Notes: a model not told the origin generated them from the letters alone. A DNA stretch of 64,000 bases from Methanoculleus receptaculi (GCF_033472595.1 NZ_CP137642.1:1116001-1180000); one strand, 5' to 3'; shown: positions 15,730 to 25,409, counted from the first letter of the stretch. Numbers and translations are program-made.

Positions 15730-17495
15730 CTCCGCCCCTCCAGCATGATCGCGCCCGATGGACATATATCGGCGCAGACACCGCAACCGGCGCAGAGTTC
15801 GGTGATCACTGCAGTCTCATCTGAAAACGCGATCGCCGGGCAGCCGAAAGCCCGGCATGTGCCGCAACCCGTGCACCGGTCGGGGTCGACCGTATAGGGT
15901 TTGCGGCGGATGCCGTACCTGCGTGCAATCATGACGCAGGGCTGTTTTGCGATGACCACCCTGACGCCGTCCCGCTCTTTCGCCCGGCGGAAGGTTTCAA
16001 GCAGCAGCGGGAGGTCATAGGGGTCGACCGTCTCAACCCAGGAGACACCGCATGCACGAGAGATCGCTTCAAGCGAGATCGGGGTGCTCTCCTCGCCGGT
16101 GGCCCTGACCCCGGTGTTGGGGTTGGGCTGGTGGCCGGTCATGGCGGTGGTCCGGTTGTCCAGGATGACAACGACCATATCGGCGCCGTTGTAGACGGCG
16201 TTCAGGAGCCCGGGGATACCGGTATGAAGGAACGTCGAGTCGCCTATGGTGCAGACGACCGGGCGCTTCTCCCCGGAGCGGGCGATCCCGCTCCCGACGG
16301 TGATCGAGGCTCCCATACATATGGTTGTGTCCACGGCGCCGAGCTGGAGGCCCAGGGTGTAACACCCAATGTCGCTTGGGAATATGCCGTCGCGAAAGAC
16401 CCGGCGCATCGCATAAAACGTCGAGCGGTGCATGCACCCGGCGCAGAGGATCGGCGGCCGCGGCGGGACTCCCGGAACCGGGTTGACGTCGGGGAAGGTC
16501 GTCGACGCGGTCATGCCGGCCGCGGCAAGGGCATCGACGACCGTTGCCGGGGTGAACTCTCCCTCGTAGGGGACTGTGCCGTTCATCTTGCCGTAGACGT
16601 CTGTTTTCGTCGCCGCCCGCCGGACGACCTCCTCTATGACGGGGTCGAGCTCCTCGACGACGAGGACGCTGTTGTGCTGGTCGACAAACTCGCGGAGCCA
16701 GTCCTCATCGATCGGGTAGGCGCCGATGATCGCAAGCGAGACATCGTCGCCGAGCACCTCCTGGACATAGGCGGCCGAGACGCCGCCTGTGATGACGGCG
16801 GTCTCCCCCCGGACGGTGCAGCGGTTGTAGCCGAGTTCTGAGAGCCGCTCTCTTATGGCCGGCTGTTTTGCGTTCAGGGCCTTGTGCAGCGGTCGGGTGT
16901 GGGCGGGGATGACCACGTACTGTTGAGGGTTGCGGTGGAACGCGGCCGTCCGGTGCTCCGTGCCGACCTCCCCGAGGTTCACATCGCCTTTGGAGTGGCA
17001 GATGCGGGTTGTGGGCCGGAGGATTACCGGCAGCCCGAACTCTTCGGAGAGGGCAAAGGCGTCACGGGCCATGTCGTGCGCCTCCTGGATGGACGAGGGG
17101 TCGAGGCACGGGAGCCGGGCGAAATGGGCATACCGCCGGGTGTCCTGCTCGTTCTGGGAACTGTGCGCGAAGGGGTCGTCAGCGGAGAGGATGACGAGCC
17201 CCCCGGTCACGCCGGTGTAGGCGCTTGTCATCAGGGGGTCGGCCGCCACGTTCAACCCGACGTGTTTCATGGTGCAGATCGCGCGCAGCCCGCACCAGGC
17301 GGCGGCGAGCGCGTTCTCGAGGGCGACCTTCTCGTTTGTGGACCATTCTAACTTGAGGGGACGCTCCTCCTGCATCCGGAGGGTGTCTATAACGTCGGAC
17401 GACGGTGTCCCTGGATAACCGCTGGCAAAGTCGATCTCTGCCTCCAGGCATGCATGAGCAATGGCCTCATTTCCTAGCAGGTATTGTATTGTCAT
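15726..17495 (-). CDS. iorA: indolepyruvate ferredoxin oxidoreductase, alpha subunit
   Basis: A 589-residue thiamine-diphosphate enzyme. The N-terminal pyrimidine-binding domain starts LLGNEAIAHACLEAEIDFAS and includes GYPGTPSS and ESSEN-equivalent WSTNEKVALE. The TPP-binding domain has GDSTFLHTG ... VVVILDNRTTAMTGHQPNP. The C-terminus carries two ferredoxin motifs, CTGCGTCRAFGCP and CAGCGVCADICPSG. Start chosen at ATG 17495 (MTIQYLLGNEAI); the open frame before it is repeat-like intergenic DNA. It is cotranscribed with iorB. Confidence 0.95.
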   Translation of the reverse strand: MTIQYLLGNEAIAHACLEAEIDFASGYPGTPSSDVIDTLRMQEERPLKLEWSTNEKVALENALAAAWCGLRAICTMKHVGLNVAADPLMTSAYTGVTGGLVILSADDPFAHSSQNEQDTRRYAHFARLPCLDPSSIQEAHDMARDAFALSEEFGLPVILRPTTRICHSKGDVNLGEVGTEHRTAAFHRNPQQYVVIPAHTRPLHKALNAKQPAIRERLSELGYNRCTVRGETAVITGGVSAAYVQEVLGDDVSLAIIGAYPIDEDWLREFVDQHNSVLVVEELDPVIEEVVRRAATKTDVYGKMNGTVPYEGEFTPATVVDALAAAGMTASTTFPDVNPVPGVPPRPPILCAGCMHRSTFYAMRRVFRDGIFPSDIGCYTLGLQLGAVDTTICMGASITVGSGIARSGEKRPVVCTIGDSTFLHTGIPGLLNAVYNGADMVVVILDNRTTAMTGHQPNPNTGVRATGEESTPISLEAISRACGVSWVETVDPYDLPLLLETFRRAKERDGVRVVIAKQPCVMIARRYGIRRKPYTVDPDRCTGCGTCRAFGCPAIAFSDETAVITELCAGCGVCADICPSGAIMLEGRR

Positions 17496-17841
17496 TGTTA
17501 TACTCAAGTGTACCTGAATCCTCGGCATTGAACATAGCGATCTGGTCCTTCCGGGTGTCCGGGAAGGTTCTGGAAGGTGGGGGGGGTGTTTCCAGGAAAA
17601 ACATCGCCACGCTGACACGTCGAGACAAGGGTGGGGGTGTGATTATCCGTCGATAGAGTGTCCTGTGTGGGATCTCTATGACGTCTCCATGAACGATCCC
17701 CAGGGCACCGTATCCAGGGCTAACATCACTCCGTGCCACGCGGTGTGGGGCTGCCGGCAATACCGTTCAGCCAGAAACGTCGGGAAAGATACTACACACT
17801 TATAACCGACCGTGACCATACACTAAACCGAGGATATTGAC
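17496..17841. other. gene-free divergent promoter region
   Basis: Lies between iorA (minus) and a hypothetical gene (plus). It has a G-rich tract near 17578-17590 and an AT-rich run CTTATAACC near 17799, which is a possible box A for the plus-strand gene about 40 bases downstream. No other feature is evident. Confidence 0.5.
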
Positions 17842-18273
17842 ATGGGTGGCACAAAGAACTCAACGTATCTTGATGTCAAGAAGGCACTCTCCCGCCGGTT
17901 CTCTCCGCAGGATGGCTGGCAGTATGTGTGGAAACCCCTCTACGGCAACGTGCAGCCCGACTGCCTGCTATCCCGCCGGGTTGCCGGCAGGACGGAGCGG
18001 GTTGTGGCGAGCGTGGATATGGCGCCAAAAGTCGGTGCAGATACCGTCAAAAAACTGCAGGAGATCTGCCGGGGGCTTGCCGCGGCGAATATCACCATCG
18101 ACAGGGCAGTCCTGGTTGTACCGGCGGGTGCGGCCGTTCCCGAGGTTCCCGCGGGGATCGAGGTCCTGGAGATGGACGCCTGGCGGGTCGTCAGCGGCCG
18201 GATCATATGGTCAAAGAACCTCGAGCGTAACGCCGTCCTCCAGCAGGAACTTGCAAAGAGGGGCATGGCGTAA
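17842..18273 (+). CDS. conserved-looking hypothetical protein
   Basis: A 143-residue soluble protein with a mixed alpha/beta pattern. An N-terminal helix (STYLDVKKALSRRF) is followed by strands (RVVASVDMAPKVGADTVKKL, then RAVLVVPAGAAVPEVPAGIE). Codon use matches the neighbours and a box A lies upstream, so it is probably real. I do not recognise a family. The compact fold with D/E and K residues on strands recalls restriction-endonuclease-like domains, but no active-site motif is convincing. It converges with polB. Confidence 0.7.
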   Translation: MGGTKNSTYLDVKKALSRRFSPQDGWQYVWKPLYGNVQPDCLLSRRVAGRTERVVASVDMAPKVGADTVKKLQEICRGLAAANITIDRAVLVVPAGAAVPEVPAGIEVLEMDAWRVVSGRIIWSKNLERNAVLQQELAKRGMA

Positions 18274-18300
18274 ACGCCCCGGCCTCTCAACCCCTTTTTC

Positions 18301-20766
18301 TCACATTCCGAAATCAAAGAGCGTCGTCCGCGAAGGGTCGATGTCTTCCCAGTTCCACCCCAACGGCTCGATGATCCGTGATATGGGGCCTTTGAGCGTC
18401 TTCTCAAGCATTGTCTCCCAGTCGACGACGAACTCCGGCGGCACCTGGTCGCCGTACTCAAAACAGATCACATCCGTCCGCGGATACTTCTCCGTCACAG
18501 CCTTGACGTAGACCCGTTTGGGCTTGCTGCCGCGCTTAAAATCAGTCCCGAGAAACGCGTTTGAGTACCTCGCACCCCGGATATGGGCATCTTCGGTCTC
18601 GTAACTATCCAGGCTCTTTCCTATCCCGCCCGGAATACCCGTCTCATCCAGGGAATACTCACCGCGGCGATACCTCCTGATGACGTCGCGGAGGTACTCC
18701 CGCACCTCCTCAAAACTATCCCCCCGAAGGATCATCTCAAGGACGGTGTGCTGCACCTCGCGTGTGATCTGCGGCGAATCGCTGCGCCGGATCTCAAACC
18801 CGACAACATCGATCTCGTCGACATCTTTGCCCTCCTTCCAGACCAGGTGCCCGGCATACCGCTTCTTTCTACCGGCCTGGAAGAAACGGCGGTAGACCTT
18901 CTCGAACTTGATCGAGAAGTAATGCTTATCGGCGTTCAGTTCGGTCTCTGCAAACTCGTCGTAACTCGCGTTTACCTGCGCCTCGATCCCCCTTGCACGG
19001 GCGATGGTCTCCTCCAGGGTTCCCGGCGGCATCTCCACCATACATGAATCGGTGTCGCCGTAGAGGACGGTGTAGCCCAGTCTGGTTATGAGATCCCGTG
19101 TGTGCCGGATGATCGCCCGGCCGACCGACGTGACGGCAGACCCGATCTCGCGATCGTATAACCTGAACCGGGGATAGCCCGAGACGCCGTAGTAGGAGTT
19201 CATGAGCACCTTCAGGACGCTCTGCTGGAGGTCGTATAGGCCGTACTCCGGCGACCCGAAGGGATACCGGTCACGGAGACGTTTGCGCTCGTCCCTCTCC
19301 TTCAAGAGTTCAGCAAGGATGCTCCTCGTCAGCCCGTCCGGTTCGCTGGAGAACCGGACGCCGTTTGGGGCGCGCAGTTCTCCGTTCGGGTTCTTCGTCT
19401 CGGGCGAGGCGTTGATGGTCATCATCGCCATAGGGTAGAGAGACTTCAAATCGAGAACCACAACGTTCTCCCGAAGACCGATGATCGGCTCAAAGACCAC
19501 CGCCCCCTCAAACTCATCCCCCGCGGCATGCCCTTTAGAGGGGAGGACGAACCTGCCTGACGCCTTCCGCAGGACGTATATATCGATGACGTTTGACGAG
19601 TTCAGTGTCCTGTCGAGCGGACAGCCGACGTAGCGTGCGATCTCCCGGTAGAACTCGATGATGCTTTTCTTTCTGTCGATCCCGACACAGAGTTCGACGT
19701 CGCGGCAGTTGTACTCCACAAGGTGTGCCGGCTTCGACCGCCAGAGGTCGGTTATAGTCCCGCCGTAGCGGACCTTTGTCACATCGAGTTCCTCCCCGGC
19801 GATCGCGTCAAGCCTGTAGGACTCTTTCTGGGCGGGGTGCATCTTTCGGTAGGCGGCCAGGAGATCAAAGACCGCCCGCCCCCGGATGGCGTCGCGTTCC
19901 GTCCGCCCCGGCAGACGTGCCAGGTCTTCCGCCCGGATACCAAGCGCCGCCATCCGCCTTATGATGTAAGGTATATCAAAATCAACGAAGTTCCAGCCGG
20001 AGAGTATGTCAGGATCACGCTCACGTATGTAGTCGGCTAGCCCGCGGAAGAGCGAGACCTCATCCGGGTAGCGGACGACCCTGTGCCGGTCATTGATCCG
20101 GAACCCGGGCGCGTCGCCGGGCTCCACCCCCGGCTGCCATAAGAGGGTTACGTAATCATCCTCAAACGAGTCCCAGCAGGTCACAGATATGACCGGGTCG
20201 CGCTCGGGCTCCGGGAAACCGCGTTCATCCACGCACTCTATATCCATGATGCAGACCCGGGCGGGAGCCTTGACATCTGCTGGTTTCAGGTCTTGATACG
20301 CAACAACGAAGGCACCGTCTGGCGATCGAGCGGCGTTTGCAGGAACTTCAACTCCCGCGGTGAGACCGCAGTCGATCATGAAACGGGTGGTAAACGGTAT
20401 GTCGGCCTCAAAGTGCGGCGCAAAGTTATCGCGAACGTCACGGACGTCGGATGGGCGCCTGGTGTAGAGGCGCCGGAGGGCCTCACCCTGTATGGAACGG
20501 TAGGTTGTCCCCGGCTCCACCTCAATCCCCTCCGGGAGGGGTTTGCCGTCGACCTGATCGGCCGGCGCATAAAAGTATGGCCGGAACCCGGTGACATCAA
20601 CCCTGACGGCCCTTCCGGAGAGATCCCTCCCAAATATATGTATGACTGGGATCTCAAACCCCGCCCCCGTGCTGTATTCCACCTGGTGGATGCCGACCCT
20701 GACCCTCTCAAAGTCGTCCAGGGTGGTCAGAACGGTATTATCGGGTTCACGTGCCAGATTTGCCAT
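18301..20766 (-). CDS. polB: family B DNA polymerase
   Basis: An 821-residue replicative or repair DNA polymerase. The exonuclease domain shows ExoI MDIECVDERG, ExoII SGWNFVDFDIPYI and ExoIII YNCRDVELC. The polymerase domain shows motif A DLKSLYPMAMM, motif B KVLMNSYYGVSGYP and motif C YGDTDS. So both proofreading and synthesis are intact. The start MANLAREPDN at 20766 is chosen because the longer frame is antisense to mdh. It overlaps the mdh 3' end by 20 bases, indicating an mdh-polB unit. No intein is present. Confidence 0.95.
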   Translation of the reverse strand: MANLAREPDNTVLTTLDDFERVRVGIHQVEYSTGAGFEIPVIHIFGRDLSGRAVRVDVTGFRPYFYAPADQVDGKPLPEGIEVEPGTTYRSIQGEALRRLYTRRPSDVRDVRDNFAPHFEADIPFTTRFMIDCGLTAGVEVPANAARSPDGAFVVAYQDLKPADVKAPARVCIMDIECVDERGFPEPERDPVISVTCWDSFEDDYVTLLWQPGVEPGDAPGFRINDRHRVVRYPDEVSLFRGLADYIRERDPDILSGWNFVDFDIPYIIRRMAALGIRAEDLARLPGRTERDAIRGRAVFDLLAAYRKMHPAQKESYRLDAIAGEELDVTKVRYGGTITDLWRSKPAHLVEYNCRDVELCVGIDRKKSIIEFYREIARYVGCPLDRTLNSSNVIDIYVLRKASGRFVLPSKGHAAGDEFEGAVVFEPIIGLRENVVVLDLKSLYPMAMMTINASPETKNPNGELRAPNGVRFSSEPDGLTRSILAELLKERDERKRLRDRYPFGSPEYGLYDLQQSVLKVLMNSYYGVSGYPRFRLYDREIGSAVTSVGRAIIRHTRDLITRLGYTVLYGDTDSCMVEMPPGTLEETIARARGIEAQVNASYDEFAETELNADKHYFSIKFEKVYRRFFQAGRKKRYAGHLVWKEGKDVDEIDVVGFEIRRSDSPQITREVQHTVLEMILRGDSFEEVREYLRDVIRRYRRGEYSLDETGIPGGIGKSLDSYETEDAHIRGARYSNAFLGTDFKRGSKPKRVYVKAVTEKYPRTDVICFEYGDQVPPEFVVDWETMLEKTLKGPISRIIEPLGWNWEDIDPSRTTLFDFGM

Positions 20767-21631
20767 CAAACTTCCTGCAGAGTTGCTGCACAAACGCCCC
20801 CGCCTCCGCCATCTTTGAGGACTCCCAGGGGTCAAGCCTCCACTCCTCGATCTCGATGATGCCATCGCGGCCGATCCTCGCCGGGACACCGAGCGAGCAG
20901 CCGGAGAGACCGTATTCACCATCGAGCACGCAGGAGCAGGGGAACACCCGGCGCCGGTCGTGTATAACCGCATCCGCCAGCATCGCTATGTGGTATGCGG
21001 GTCCAAAGACCGTGCCGCCCTTGCCGCTGATCACCTCCATGCTCGCCCCCCGCATCCGCTCAAGGATCGCCTCCCGCTCATTTACCGGGACTTTTAAACC
21101 TGTCTTTGAGAAGACCGGCACCTGGTGCTCCCCGTGCTCCCCGAGCACCACGCCCTGTGCGCTGATCCCGGCCTCACGCAGGAACCCCGTGAACCTGGCG
21201 CTGTCGAGCTGCCCGCCAAACCCGATGCATCGTTCGCGGTCGATCCCGATCGACCTCCAGAGACCATAATTGTTCGCGTCCATCGGGTTTGTGACCGTGA
21301 CGATTACCCGGGGTGACCCCTGCAGGAGTTCGGCGCAGCGTTTCACCACCGGGACGTTGGCCTCCAGGAGATCGGCCCGTGTCCTGATCTCCGGCGTTCT
21401 TGGGGTTCCTGCTGCAAATACAAATATGTCGGCATCCCGCATCCTCTTCGTCTCGGTGGATATCGTGAGATCGAGACCGGTGTGCTGCAGGTCCAGCACC
21501 TGCGCCCGAAGGAGGGGCTCGTATACGTCGTATAAAACGATCTCGTCCACAAGACCGAGCACGGCGGAGAGGTAAGCTGTCTCTCCACCCACTTTTCCTG
21601 CGCCAAGGATTGCAAGCGAGGTCATGGCCAT
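20747..21631 (-). CDS. mdh: malate dehydrogenase (LDH/MDH family)
   Basis: A 294-residue NAD(P)-dependent enzyme interconverting malate and oxaloacetate in the partial TCA pathway fed by pyruvate carboxylase. The Rossmann start MTSLAILGAGKVGGETA, substrate-loop region AAGTPRTPEIRTR, VTNPMDANNYG, and the catalytic histidine in LGEHGEHQVPVFS are clear. Start is ATG 21631 or the second ATG 21625. It is divergent from pyrD and cotranscribed with polB, an unexplained pairing. Confidence 0.93.
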   Translation of the reverse strand: MAMTSLAILGAGKVGGETAYLSAVLGLVDEIVLYDVYEPLLRAQVLDLQHTGLDLTISTETKRMRDADIFVFAAGTPRTPEIRTRADLLEANVPVVKRCAELLQGSPRVIVTVTNPMDANNYGLWRSIGIDRERCIGFGGQLDSARFTGFLREAGISAQGVVLGEHGEHQVPVFSKTGLKVPVNEREAILERMRGASMEVISGKGGTVFGPAYHIAMLADAVIHDRRRVFPCSCVLDGEYGLSGCSLGVPARIGRDGIIEIEEWRLDPWESSKMAEAGAFVQQLCRKFDGKSGT

Positions 21632-21696
21632 CGATCTGGATCCTGTCTTTTCCGTGCACGAGAAGATCCAGTTTCTCTTCCAGTATACTTGGCGCG

Positions 21697-21710
21697 AGAG
21701 TATAATAATA
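21697..21710 (+). promoter_or_regulatory. box A of the pyrD-pyrK operon
   Basis: GAGTATAATAATAC lies about 25-35 bases before the pyrD ATG (21733), the spacing of a leaderless or short-leader archaeal promoter. Confidence 0.5.
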
Positions 21711-21732
21711 CCCAGCTCCTACCTCTTTTTCA

Positions 21733-22620
21733 ATGGTTGTGCTGAATCCTGGCCCGATCGAGGTCGGCGGTATAAGGCTGAAGAACCATCTCATCCTGGC
21801 AGCCGGGATCCTCGGCAGCACCGGGGCATCGCTTGCCCGCATCCTCCGGTACGGTGCAGGCGGCGTGGTCACCAAATCCATCGGCCCGGCACCGATGGTG
21901 GGGCACCCCGGCCCCTGTCTTGTGGTCCTCGAGGACGGTATCATCAACGCAATGGGTCTGCCAAACCCATCGGCCGCTTTTATGGAGGAACTGAACGTTC
22001 TTCAGGGCGAACCTGTGATCGCGAGCATCTTCGGCGGAACGCCGGAAGAGTTCCGGACGGTTGCCGGGTGGTTCACCGGCAGGGTCTCCGGGATCGAGTT
22101 GAACCTCTCCTGCCCCCATGCCGAGGGATACGGGGCGGCGATCGGGAGCAACCCTGACCTTGTGGAGGAGTGCACCCGGGCGGTGGCCTCGCCAGGGGTT
22201 CCGACATGGGTGAAACTCACACCGAACGTCACCGATATCACCGAGATCGGGCTGGCCGCGGAACGGGGAGGGGCTGACGCGATCGTTGCCATCAACACGC
22301 TGAAAGCGATGCGGATCTCTACATCGCTGCGGCGGCCGGTGCTCGGGAACCGCTACGGCGGGCTCTCGGGGAGGGCCATATTCCCGGTTGCTGTCCGGTG
22401 CGTCTACGACCTCTACGAGGCGTGCTCCATACCGATCATAGGTTGCGGCGGGGTCTCTACCGCGGATAACGTCATCGAGATGATGATGGCCGGGGCGAGC
22501 GCGGTCGAGATAGGGAGCGCGGTCATCCATGATACCCGTATCTTTGCCTCGATCGCAGGCGACCTCTACAGCAGTGACGGTCTGGACGCACGCGAGGTTG
22601 TGGGGTGCGCCCATGTATGA
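21733..22620 (+). CDS. pyrD: dihydroorotate dehydrogenase, catalytic subunit (type 1B)
   Basis: A 295-residue FMN enzyme oxidising dihydroorotate to orotate in pyrimidine synthesis. Visible features are NHLILAAGILGSTG, the substrate region NAMGLPNPS, ELNLSCPHAEGYG with the active-site cysteine of class 1B, KLTPNVTDI, and the FMN phosphate site IIGCGGVSTADNVIEMMMAG. It overlaps pyrK by eight bases, encoding the type 1B electron-transfer subunit, so the complex uses NAD rather than quinone or fumarate. Confidence 0.96.
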   Translation: MVVLNPGPIEVGGIRLKNHLILAAGILGSTGASLARILRYGAGGVVTKSIGPAPMVGHPGPCLVVLEDGIINAMGLPNPSAAFMEELNVLQGEPVIASIFGGTPEEFRTVAGWFTGRVSGIELNLSCPHAEGYGAAIGSNPDLVEECTRAVASPGVPTWVKLTPNVTDITEIGLAAERGGADAIVAINTLKAMRISTSLRRPVLGNRYGGLSGRAIFPVAVRCVYDLYEACSIPIIGCGGVSTADNVIEMMMAGASAVEIGSAVIHDTRIFASIAGDLYSSDGLDAREVVGCAHV

Positions 22621-23377
22621 GGAGATGCCCATCGGTGTGAGTATAACCAGGATTGTGGAGGAGACACCCTCGATCAGGACTTTTTACTTTGACCACGAGA
22701 TCTCCGCCCGGCCGGGGCAGTTTGTGATGGTCTGGGTGCCGGGCGTGGACGAGATCCCGATGGCTCTCTCTTCTTCGTCCTCGATCACCGTCCAGAAGGT
22801 CGGGGACGCAACCGCCGCGCTCTTTGCGATGGGCGAGGGCGACGTTATGGGCATCCGAGGGCCCTACGGGAACGGGTTTTCTGCCGGGGGGAGGACGCTT
22901 GCCATCGCCGGCGGCGTCGGCGCCACCCCGCTGCTCCCCCTGGCGGAGTCAGGACAGGTTGAGGTCTTCCTCCTCGGCGCACGAACGGCATCCGAGGTCG
23001 TCTTTGCCGACCGGATACGCCGCGTGGCGAGGCTGATGGTCGCAACCGACGACGGCACCGCCGGGCACCAGGGGTTTGTGACAGAACTCGTCTCAAGGGT
23101 TGACCTGGAGGGTTTTGACCGGATCTGTGTCTGCGGCCCCGAGGTCATGATGGCGGCCGTCCTCCGGATACTCGAGCGGGCGGGGTGTGCGGGACGGGGT
23201 GAGTTCTCCCTCCAGCGCTACATGAAGTGCGGGGTCGGCCTCTGCGGGTCGTGCTGTATCGACCCCCATGGTCTCCGGGTATGCAGGGACGGGCCGGTCT
23301 TTCCGGGCACCGTCCTGCTGGATAGCGAGTTCGGGCGCTACGCCCGTGATGCAAGCGGGAGAAGGCAGAGGGTGTAA
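22613..23377 (+). CDS. pyrK: dihydroorotate dehydrogenase electron-transfer subunit
   Basis: A 254-residue FAD and 2Fe-2S protein that links PyrD to NAD. The FAD-binding barrel has RPGQFVMVWVPG. The nucleotide-binding part has AIAGGVGATPLLPLAE. The C-terminal cluster loop is KCGVGLCGSCCIDP followed by LRVCRDGPVF, giving four cysteine ligands. The ATG at 22613 (MYEEMPIG) overlaps the pyrD stop; the earlier in-frame start is inside pyrD and unlikely. Length is typical. Confidence 0.95.
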   Translation: MYEEMPIGVSITRIVEETPSIRTFYFDHEISARPGQFVMVWVPGVDEIPMALSSSSSITVQKVGDATAALFAMGEGDVMGIRGPYGNGFSAGGRTLAIAGGVGATPLLPLAESGQVEVFLLGARTASEVVFADRIRRVARLMVATDDGTAGHQGFVTELVSRVDLEGFDRICVCGPEVMMAAVLRILERAGCAGRGEFSLQRYMKCGVGLCGSCCIDPHGLRVCRDGPVFPGTVLLDSEFGRYARDASGRRQRV

Positions 23378-23386
23378 AACTCCTGC

Positions 23387-23992
23387 TTAACAGGAATCGC
23401 GATCGGATGAAAGATCGATTGACTCCAGGTCTTCCATCTTGTTGATGTTTGTAAACGTCAGCAGGCCGGGATCGATCTCGCGGATCTTCTCCACGGGCAC
23501 GTACCGTGTCTTCAGGCTCCAGATCATCGGCCGAAGCGATAGAGAGTCGTGTTCGCCCAGGTAGTCGCGCAGCGCCTTCGTCCGGTAGACCGCATGGAGC
23601 GGTTCGAGCATATCGGCGTTCCAGCAGGGGATGGCGGCATCGTATCCGACGGCGGCGTCAAAGAGGAGGTTCACAACGCCCGGATGGATGCAGGGCATGT
23701 CGCAGGCGGCGACAAAGACATACTCGCCGTGCACGGCAAGCGCTCCTGCATGCACCCCGCCGATGGGGCCAAGCCCCTGTCGGACGTCAGATATGCACCT
23801 GATGCCGTCCAGGTGGGAGAACCGTTCACACTGGTCGGGGTCGCGTGCAACCACCACGATCTCGTCTGCAACCTCCTGCAGCGTCTCGAGGAGACGCTCG
23901 ATGAACGTCCTGCCCTGGAACGTGAAGAAGTACTTCTCCCTCCCGCCGGCACGACGTGCCGCCCCGCCTACAAGGACGATCGCGGACCGCAT
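23387..23992 (-). CDS. mobA: molybdenum cofactor guanylyltransferase
   Basis: A 201-residue nucleotidyltransferase that adds GMP to molybdopterin, making the MGD cofactor used by formate and formylmethanofuran dehydrogenases. The start MRSAIVLVGGAARRAGGREK is a slightly divergent form of the family LAGGxSxRMGxxK loop; VAACDMPCIHP carries the metal-binding Asp. Sequence is consistent with the MobA/MobA-like (NTP transferase) family. It converges on pyrK and follows panE in the same direction, with nine bases between them. Confidence 0.85.
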   Translation of the reverse strand: MRSAIVLVGGAARRAGGREKYFFTFQGRTFIERLLETLQEVADEIVVVARDPDQCERFSHLDGIRCISDVRQGLGPIGGVHAGALAVHGEYVFVAACDMPCIHPGVVNLLFDAAVGYDAAIPCWNADMLEPLHAVYRTKALRDYLGEHDSLSLRPMIWSLKTRYVPVEKIREIDPGLLTFTNINKMEDLESIDLSSDRDSC

Positions 23993-24001
23993 GGACTCCC
24001 T

Positions 24002-24916
24002 CTAAGGTAATTCTTCCCTGAACCGGATCAGTTCGGCGATACATGTGTTGCATGGGGCGTCGATACCGTGTTTATCGGCAAGCGCTGCCACCGCGCCGTT
24101 CATGAAGTCGATCTCGGTCTTCTTTTTGCGATTGATGTCCTGGAGCATCGATGAGTGGTGGGCGGCGGTTGCGGGCAGTTGATCCTCTCTGAGGTAGTCC
24201 AGGTAGGCGTCGGCCGTCTTCCAGGGGAGGGCGATACCCTCGGCCCCGGCAACCTTGTAGGCCTCCCTGACTATGGCGGCTACAATCGTCCAGGCGTGCG
24301 GGTTGGTGAGCGCTCCGTAGGGGACGTTCATGAGCGCACCCAGCGGGTTGAGCGCGCAGTTGTAGAGGGTCTTTGACCAGATATCGGTCCTTACGTTCGC
24401 GGTCGCCTCCGCGCGGATGCCCGCCTCCCGCATAAGGGCAGCGAGCCGCTCTACCACCGGGTCGGTGCCTGACGGGAATCGACCGAGTTTCATGGGCGCT
24501 GCCTCCACGGAGACGTGGACGGCGGCGTCGCCCTGCCACTCAAACCCGGTTATGATCATGGCACCGATGACGCGGTCGGTGAACCTGGCGATGATCTCCT
24601 CGTTTCCGATACCGTTCTGGAGGCTCACCACCTCCCGGCCGCTGATGGTGTCTGCGAACTGGCGGCATATAGCCTCCGTCTCGGTGGACTTTGAGGTGAT
24701 GATGCAGTAGTCAGCATCCTGCCACCCGGGAGGGATGTCTTCCGAACAACTGAACTTGTAAGTTCCCTCTCCCCATATCCCGGTCATCCGGAAACCCCGC
24801 TGCTGCACCGCGTCCGCATGTCGTCTGCGGGCAACAGCATGAACATCAGCGACGCGGGACAACTTTGCGGCGATGGTCAGGCCGACCGCCCCGGCGCCCA
24901 GTAGTACGACCTTCAT
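24002..24916 (-). CDS. panE: 2-dehydropantoate 2-reductase (ketopantoate reductase)
   Basis: A 304-residue NADPH (possibly NADH) enzyme of coenzyme A biosynthesis. The dinucleotide fold begins MKVVLLGAGAVGLTIAAKLS. The substrate domain has SKTLYNCALNPLGALMNVPY, with the conserved lysine and asparagine of the active site, and a C-terminal SSMLQDINRKKKTEIDFMNG motif that is diagnostic for the family. It lies upstream of mobA in one orientation; the link between the two is probably only positional. Confidence 0.94.
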   Translation of the reverse strand: MKVVLLGAGAVGLTIAAKLSRVADVHAVARRRHADAVQQRGFRMTGIWGEGTYKFSCSEDIPPGWQDADYCIITSKSTETEAICRQFADTISGREVVSLQNGIGNEEIIARFTDRVIGAMIITGFEWQGDAAVHVSVEAAPMKLGRFPSGTDPVVERLAALMREAGIRAEATANVRTDIWSKTLYNCALNPLGALMNVPYGALTNPHAWTIVAAIVREAYKVAGAEGIALPWKTADAYLDYLREDQLPATAAHHSSMLQDINRKKKTEIDFMNGAVAALADKHGIDAPCNTCIAELIRFREELP

Positions 24917-24941
24917 GTTAACTACTATATTATGGACAGCG

Positions 24942-25409
24942 TTACCTGTTAATTTCTCTCATTTCAGACCTGCAGACAGTCCCCTCTCTCTCCATGGCAA
25001 GCAGCGCCTCCTTGATCGCGGGATCGGGCGAGAACCCGCCAATGCCGGTCTTTGCAACGACACGGTGGCAGGGGACGACGATGGGTGTGGGGTTCCGGGA
25101 CATCGCCAGACCTACCACGCGGGGCGCGGTGCCGACCGAGATGGCGATCTCGCTGTATGTGGCGGTCTTGCCGCAGGGGATCTCCCGGACGGCGCGGTAG
25201 ATCCGGGGATACACGCCCTCGCCTGCGGTTGCGATGCTCTGAAGGTCGGTGAGTCTTGATGGTCTCCCGGCACAGTAGCGCCGGATCTCTTCGGGGACGG
25301 CGTTCCCGATCCCCTGGCGTGCAAACCGCACGCGGTAGACCGTGTTGCCCTCCCAGGAGACGTGGACGTGCCAGAGGCCGAACCGGCACGACCCGGTCAG
25401 GATCGCCAT
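24942..25409 (-). CDS. ogt: methylated-DNA--protein-cysteine methyltransferase
   Basis: A 155-residue suicide repair protein that removes alkyl groups from O6-alkylguanine. The active-site motif VVPCHRVV, the winged-helix DNA-binding stretch YSEIAISVGTAPRVVGLAMS with its arginine finger, and the downstream GGFSPDPAIKEALLAME are all present. The N-terminal ribonuclease-like domain is short. It overlaps the 3' end of the XPD helicase gene by 13 bases, suggesting a DNA-repair operon. Confidence 0.94.
   Translation of the reverse strand: MAILTGSCRFGLWHVHVSWEGNTVYRVRFARQGIGNAVPEEIRRYCAGRPSRLTDLQSIATAGEGVYPRIYRAVREIPCGKTATYSEIAISVGTAPRVVGLAMSRNPTPIVVPCHRVVAKTGIGGFSPDPAIKEALLAMEREGTVCRSEMREINR

Noticed and set aside
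20767-20973. Extension of polB into mdh
   Set aside because: The additional residues are serine/arginine-rich antisense sequence; family B polymerases start at MANLAREPDN here.
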